Below, one piece after another: positions 6,251 to 8,524 of a stretch of 8,524 bases of DNA. Under the pieces are notes generated by a model, which saw nothing but the letters and a program-made list of their open reading frames with translations, did not search any database and was not told the origin of the DNA. A program made the position numbers and the translations under genes. The first letter of the stretch is position 1. The number at the start of each line of letters is the position of its first letter. Source of the stretch: Eggerthellaceae bacterium (GTDB lineage Bacteria > Actinomycetota > Coriobacteriia > Coriobacteriales > Eggerthellaceae); NCBI GenBank assembly GCA_900754495.1, contig CAAEDC010000125.1, positions 1-8,524 of the forward strand, in the 5' to 3' direction.

Positions 6251-6697
6251 TTACAGCGTGCCGGTGTCCAGCCAGATCGTGAAGGGGCCGCGGTTGACCA
6301 GGCTCACGTCCATCATCGCGCCGAACACGCCCTGCTCGACGCGCGGCACGTCGGCGCGCGCCAGCTGGCAGAAATGCTCGTAGAGCCGCTCCGCGTCGGC
6401 GGGCGCGGCGGCGTCGGTGAACGAGGGCCGGTTGCCCTTCTTGCAGTTGGCGTACAGCGTGAACTGCGACACCACGAGCACCTCACCGCCCACGTCCGCC
6501 AGCGACAGGTTCGTCTTGCCCTGCTCGTCGTCGAACACGCGCATGCGCGAGATCTTGCGCCAGAGCTTGGCGGCCTGCTCCTCGGTGTCGTCGGCGCCCA
6601 CGCCGAGCAGGATCAGGTACCCCTTGCCGATGCTGCCGACGGTCTCGCCCTCGACGGCCACCCGGGCCTCGGACACGCATTGGACCACCGCCCTCAT
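6251..6697 (-). CDS. dtd: D-aminoacyl-tRNA deacylase
   Basis: A 148-residue protein of normal length for DTD, which hydrolyses D-amino acids (and mischarged glycine) from tRNA and so protects translation in the cytoplasm. Both signature motifs are intact: SQFTLYA (77-83), which contributes the active-site serine and threonine, and the C-terminal NRGPFT (135-140) with the Gly-Pro pair that excludes L-amino acids. The N-terminus [15 protein letters not shown] is typical of the family. The ATG is supported by AGGAGGGAGG (6704-6713) at 6 bases. It is 91 bases downstream of the metallo-beta-lactamase-fold gene on the same strand and may share its transcript. It ends at a strong intrinsic terminator. 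The identification is firm. Confidence 0.96.
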   Translation of the reverse strand: MRAVVQCVSEARVAVEGETVGSIGKGYLILLGVGADDTEEQAAKLWRKISRMRVFDDEQGKTNLSLADVGGEVLVVSQFTLYANCKKGNRPSFTDAAAPADAERLYEHFCQLARADVPRVEQGVFGAMMDVSLVNRGPFTIWLDTGTL

Positions 6698-6747
6698 GCC
6701 AAGCCTCCCTCCTGCGCGTGAAACATCATCTATCCCGTCTCCTCGTT

Positions 6748-6798
6748 GCGACAGCTAGCGCCATGCAACGGCTAGTACCTTGCGGCGGCTAGCGCCAC
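6748..6798. repeat. Three 17-bp tandem repeats over the hydrolase stop codon
   Basis: Units 6748-6764, 6765-6781 and 6782-6798 align without gaps. Each starts GC and carries GCTAG at the same place; units 1 and 3 share GCTAGCGCCA and unit 2 is more diverged. Unit 3 contains the TAG stop (6789-6791) of the metallo-beta-lactamase-fold gene, read on the minus strand. Each unit repeats the tetramer CTAG. Confidence 0.65.
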
Positions 6799-7448
6799 TC
6801 CATCTTGCGCATAACCTCGATCTTCTCGTCGACCAACGGCTCGAACTCGTCGACGGCCTCCTTGGCCCCCACGGCGGTGCCGTAGTGCGTCGGGATGACG
6901 ATGCGCGGGCGCAGCCTGTTGACGAACGCGGCCGCCTGCGCGGGATCCATCGTGTACGTGCCGCCGATCGGGATGAGCGCCACATCGCAGCGCAGCCCCT
7001 CGTTGTCGGGGTTCTGGTCGGTGTCGCCGGCGATGTAGTAGGTGATGTCGTCCATCACCAGCAGGTATCCCAGCCAGCCGTTCTCCTTGGGATGGAAGCC
7101 CAGGCGCTCCGGCTCCACGTTGTAGGCGGGCACGGCGTGGACGACGTTGCCCTTGATCGCCGTCGCCTCGCCTGCCGCGAGCGTGAGCACGGGCAGGCCC
7201 GCCGCGGCGACTTCGCCGGCGCAGCTTTCGGGGGCGATGAGGATCGTGCCGTCCTTGGCGACCTTCTTGATGTCTTCGGGCGAGAAGTGGTCGTAGTGCG
7301 AATGGGTGACGATCACCGCATCCGCGTCGTGGAACTCCTCGGCCAAGTCGAAGGGATCGAAGTAGAGCACGGCGCCGTATTCGGATTCCATGCGGATGGC
7401 GCTGTGGGTGAGCACGCGCACGTTGCTGAACGGTTCGTGATCGAACAT
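6789..7448 (-). CDS. Metallo-beta-lactamase-fold metal-dependent hydrolase (UlaG/UPF0173-like)
   Basis: A 219-residue cytoplasmic hydrolase. The dinuclear metal site is complete: HSHYDH (H49, H51, D53, H54), H104, D142 in AGDTD, and H188 in PTHYG. The compact length and the N-terminal strand leading to YFDP (29-32) fit the UlaG/UPF0173 branch, whose members cleave lactones, phosphodiesters or unknown small molecules; the substrate is not predictable here. The start is an ATG with GAGGAG (7455-7460) at 6 bases. It lies 140 bases downstream of the nuclease gene on the same strand. A TACAAT hexamer (7552-7557, minus strand) could be a -10 element but has no matching -35. The stop codon is inside a set of 17-bp tandem repeats, and dtd follows. 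The fold is certain; the role is not. Confidence 0.9.
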   Translation of the reverse strand: MFDHEPFSNVRVLTHSAIRMESEYGAVLYFDPFDLAEEFHDADAVIVTHSHYDHFSPEDIKKVAKDGTILIAPESCAGEVAAAGLPVLTLAAGEATAIKGNVVHAVPAYNVEPERLGFHPKENGWLGYLLVMDDITYYIAGDTDQNPDNEGLRCDVALIPIGGTYTMDPAQAAAFVNRLRPRIVIPTHYGTAVGAKEAVDEFEPLVDEKIEVMRKMEWR

Positions 7449-7588
7449 GGGCTTCTCCTCGGTTCGGGAACGGGGCGCCCGTGCGGCAGCCCTGTTCGGC
7501 TGGAGCGGAGAAGGGTCGGCGCCCTGCTCCGCCTGTGCATTTCATCCCGTCATTGTACGGCAAGGGCCGCCGGGCGGGCGGCGGGCTT

Positions 7589-8524
7589 CTACGGCTGGCA
7601 GCTTCCGCAGGGCTCGTAGCCCTCGCGGATCAGGTCGTCGCGGCTCTCCGTCACATAGACGCGGTTGCCCGGCGCCATGTCGGCGACGGATTCGCATTCG
7701 GGCAGATGGAAGCGCATCGACGACGCGTTCAGCACGTACTCGCGCGCCTCGGCGGGCTCGGAAGCCTCCTCCTGCTCCACATGGCTGTCACCCGTGTCGT
7801 AGTCGATCGCGATGCCGGGCTGCACGTTGACGCAGAACACCGAGAACGACACGCCGCGTCCGTCGTCCTCCAGCGATTCGGCCTCGATCAGGATGCCGCG
7901 GCACACGAGCTCCTGGCCCTCGAACACCGGCGTCGCGCGGTAGAGCACGTGGTTGCCCGTGCGGTCGATGTAGCGCGCCACCTCCTCCTCGTAGGGCAGC
8001 ATCGACTCGGCGTTCATGCTGCGCGTGCCGGTGACGAGGTTGCGCTCGTTGGCGTTCTCCGCCGACAGCGACCATGCGATCAGGTGGCAGCGGTTCCACA
8101 GCGCGCCGTCGCGGATGCTGTCGTAGAACGCCTGGTCCCAGCCGGACGGCTTGATCTCCGAGATGCTCTCGCGCTCCTCGTCGTCGGCGGGCATCGTCTC
8201 GGGGCCCAGGCATGCGGTCGCGGTTCCGCAGCGGCCGAGCGCGTCGAGCTCGCTATACGACTCGAATCCCAGGTTGCTCTCCGCGTAGGCGGTGTCTTCG
8301 TCGGTGAACGACGGCTCGCCGCCGTTCTCGTCCATCACCGCCGCTGCGCCGTCCGCGAGCACCTCGAACCCGTCGGGCTGCTCCTCGAACGCCTGGGCGC
8401 AGATGGCCTCGACGTCGATGCTGGGCGTGGAGCCGGGCAGCGCTGCCTCGACGCCCGTGCAGCCGGCGAGCGCCAGCAGCAGCGCGACCGCCGCGGAGGC
8501 GATGCCCAAGCGGCGCAGAAGCCC
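7589..8524 (-). CDS. DNA/RNA non-specific endonuclease lipoprotein with Ada-like zinc module (5' end outside window)
   Basis: Residues are numbered from a TTG at 8509, which gives 306. A hydrophobic signal segment ends in a lipobox (LAGC, C17), so the protein is probably exported and lipid-anchored. Upstream codons stay open to the window edge and encode GLLRRL, the basic n-region a signal peptide needs, so the true start most likely lies beyond 8524. After an acidic region the nuclease domain spans about 85-230: NRCHLIAWSL (139-148, presumed general base H142) and ENANERNLVTGTRSMN (151-166, N157 a likely Mg2+ ligand), the pattern of the streptococcal DNase / beta-beta-alpha-metal family. Residues 258-306 form a small module with H268, C272, C301 and C304, like the zinc-binding domain of Ada. 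It likely degrades extracellular nucleic acid for nutrients or DNA uptake. A GC hairpin (7566-7582) after the stop lacks a U-tract. Confidence 0.88.
   Translation of the reverse strand, partial: GLLRRLGIASAAVALLLALAGCTGVEAALPGSTPSIDVEAICAQAFEEQPDGFEVLADGAAAVMDENGGEPSFTDEDTAYAESNLGFESYSELDALGRCGTATACLGPETMPADDEERESISEIKPSGWDQAFYDSIRDGALWNRCHLIAWSLSAENANERNLVTGTRSMNAESMLPYEEEVARYIDRTGNHVLYRATPVFEGQELVCRGILIEAESLEDDGRGVSFSVFCVNVQPGIAIDYDTGDSHVEQEEASEPAEAREYVLNASSMRFHLPECESVADMAPGNRVYVTESRDDLIREGYEPCGSCQP

Noticed and set aside
7564..7588. Terminator after the nuclease gene
   Set aside because: The 6-bp GC stem (7566-7571 with 7577-7582) has no U-tract and GC-rich DNA makes such stems easily.

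Overview
The window reads as ordinary chromosomal DNA from a GC-rich bacterium. The strong G/C third-position bias, the AAGGAGG-type ribosome binding sites and the gene content (a GlpA-like dehydrogenase fused to a pyridine-nucleotide oxidoreductase, plus a DUF1667 partner) would fit a gut actinobacterium of the class Coriobacteriia, such as an Eggerthellaceae member. That placement is inference from composition and gene set, not from a marker gene. Nothing in the window looks like a phage, transposase, CRISPR array, tRNA or rRNA.

Left edge (1-961): positions 1-44 hold no recognisable gene. A minus-strand gene for a small two-pass membrane protein of unknown function (45-716) is visibly less GC-rich than the rest and looks acquired. 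Its best ribosome binding site and ATG lie upstream (767-773 and 753-755), but a TAA codon separates them from the open frame, so the gene may be broken at codon 6. No gene is seen in 741-961.

Plus-strand operon (962-4774): three tightly packed genes. The first is a 966-residue fusion with a GlpA/LhgO-like FAD dehydrogenase, a BFD-like [2Fe-2S] domain and a second FAD/NAD oxidoreductase module. Its last 11 bases overlap a DUF1667 cysteine protein. Eleven bases later comes a stand-alone HD-domain hydrolase of the SpoT/MESH1 type. The first two probably form a redox complex oxidising glycerol 3-phosphate or a similar 2-hydroxyacid. The HD protein is an unexpected passenger that may act on (p)ppGpp or NADPH.

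Middle (4775-6084): after a 215-base gap with an extended -10 promoter candidate and a structured leader, there is an enolase-superfamily enzyme of the muconate lactonising type, substrate unknown.

Convergent junction (6085-6250): an 11-bp tandem duplication, then a bidirectional intrinsic terminator nested within two REP-like palindromes.

Minus-strand genes (8524-6251, read leftwards): a secreted lipoprotein nuclease with a C-terminal Ada-like zinc module (5' end cut by the window edge), an UlaG/UPF0173-type metallo-beta-lactamase-fold hydrolase, and D-aminoacyl-tRNA deacylase (dtd). Three 17-bp tandem repeats lie over the stop codon of the hydrolase. The most interesting items are the fused dehydrogenase with its HD neighbour, the interrupted membrane gene, and the repeat/terminator structures.
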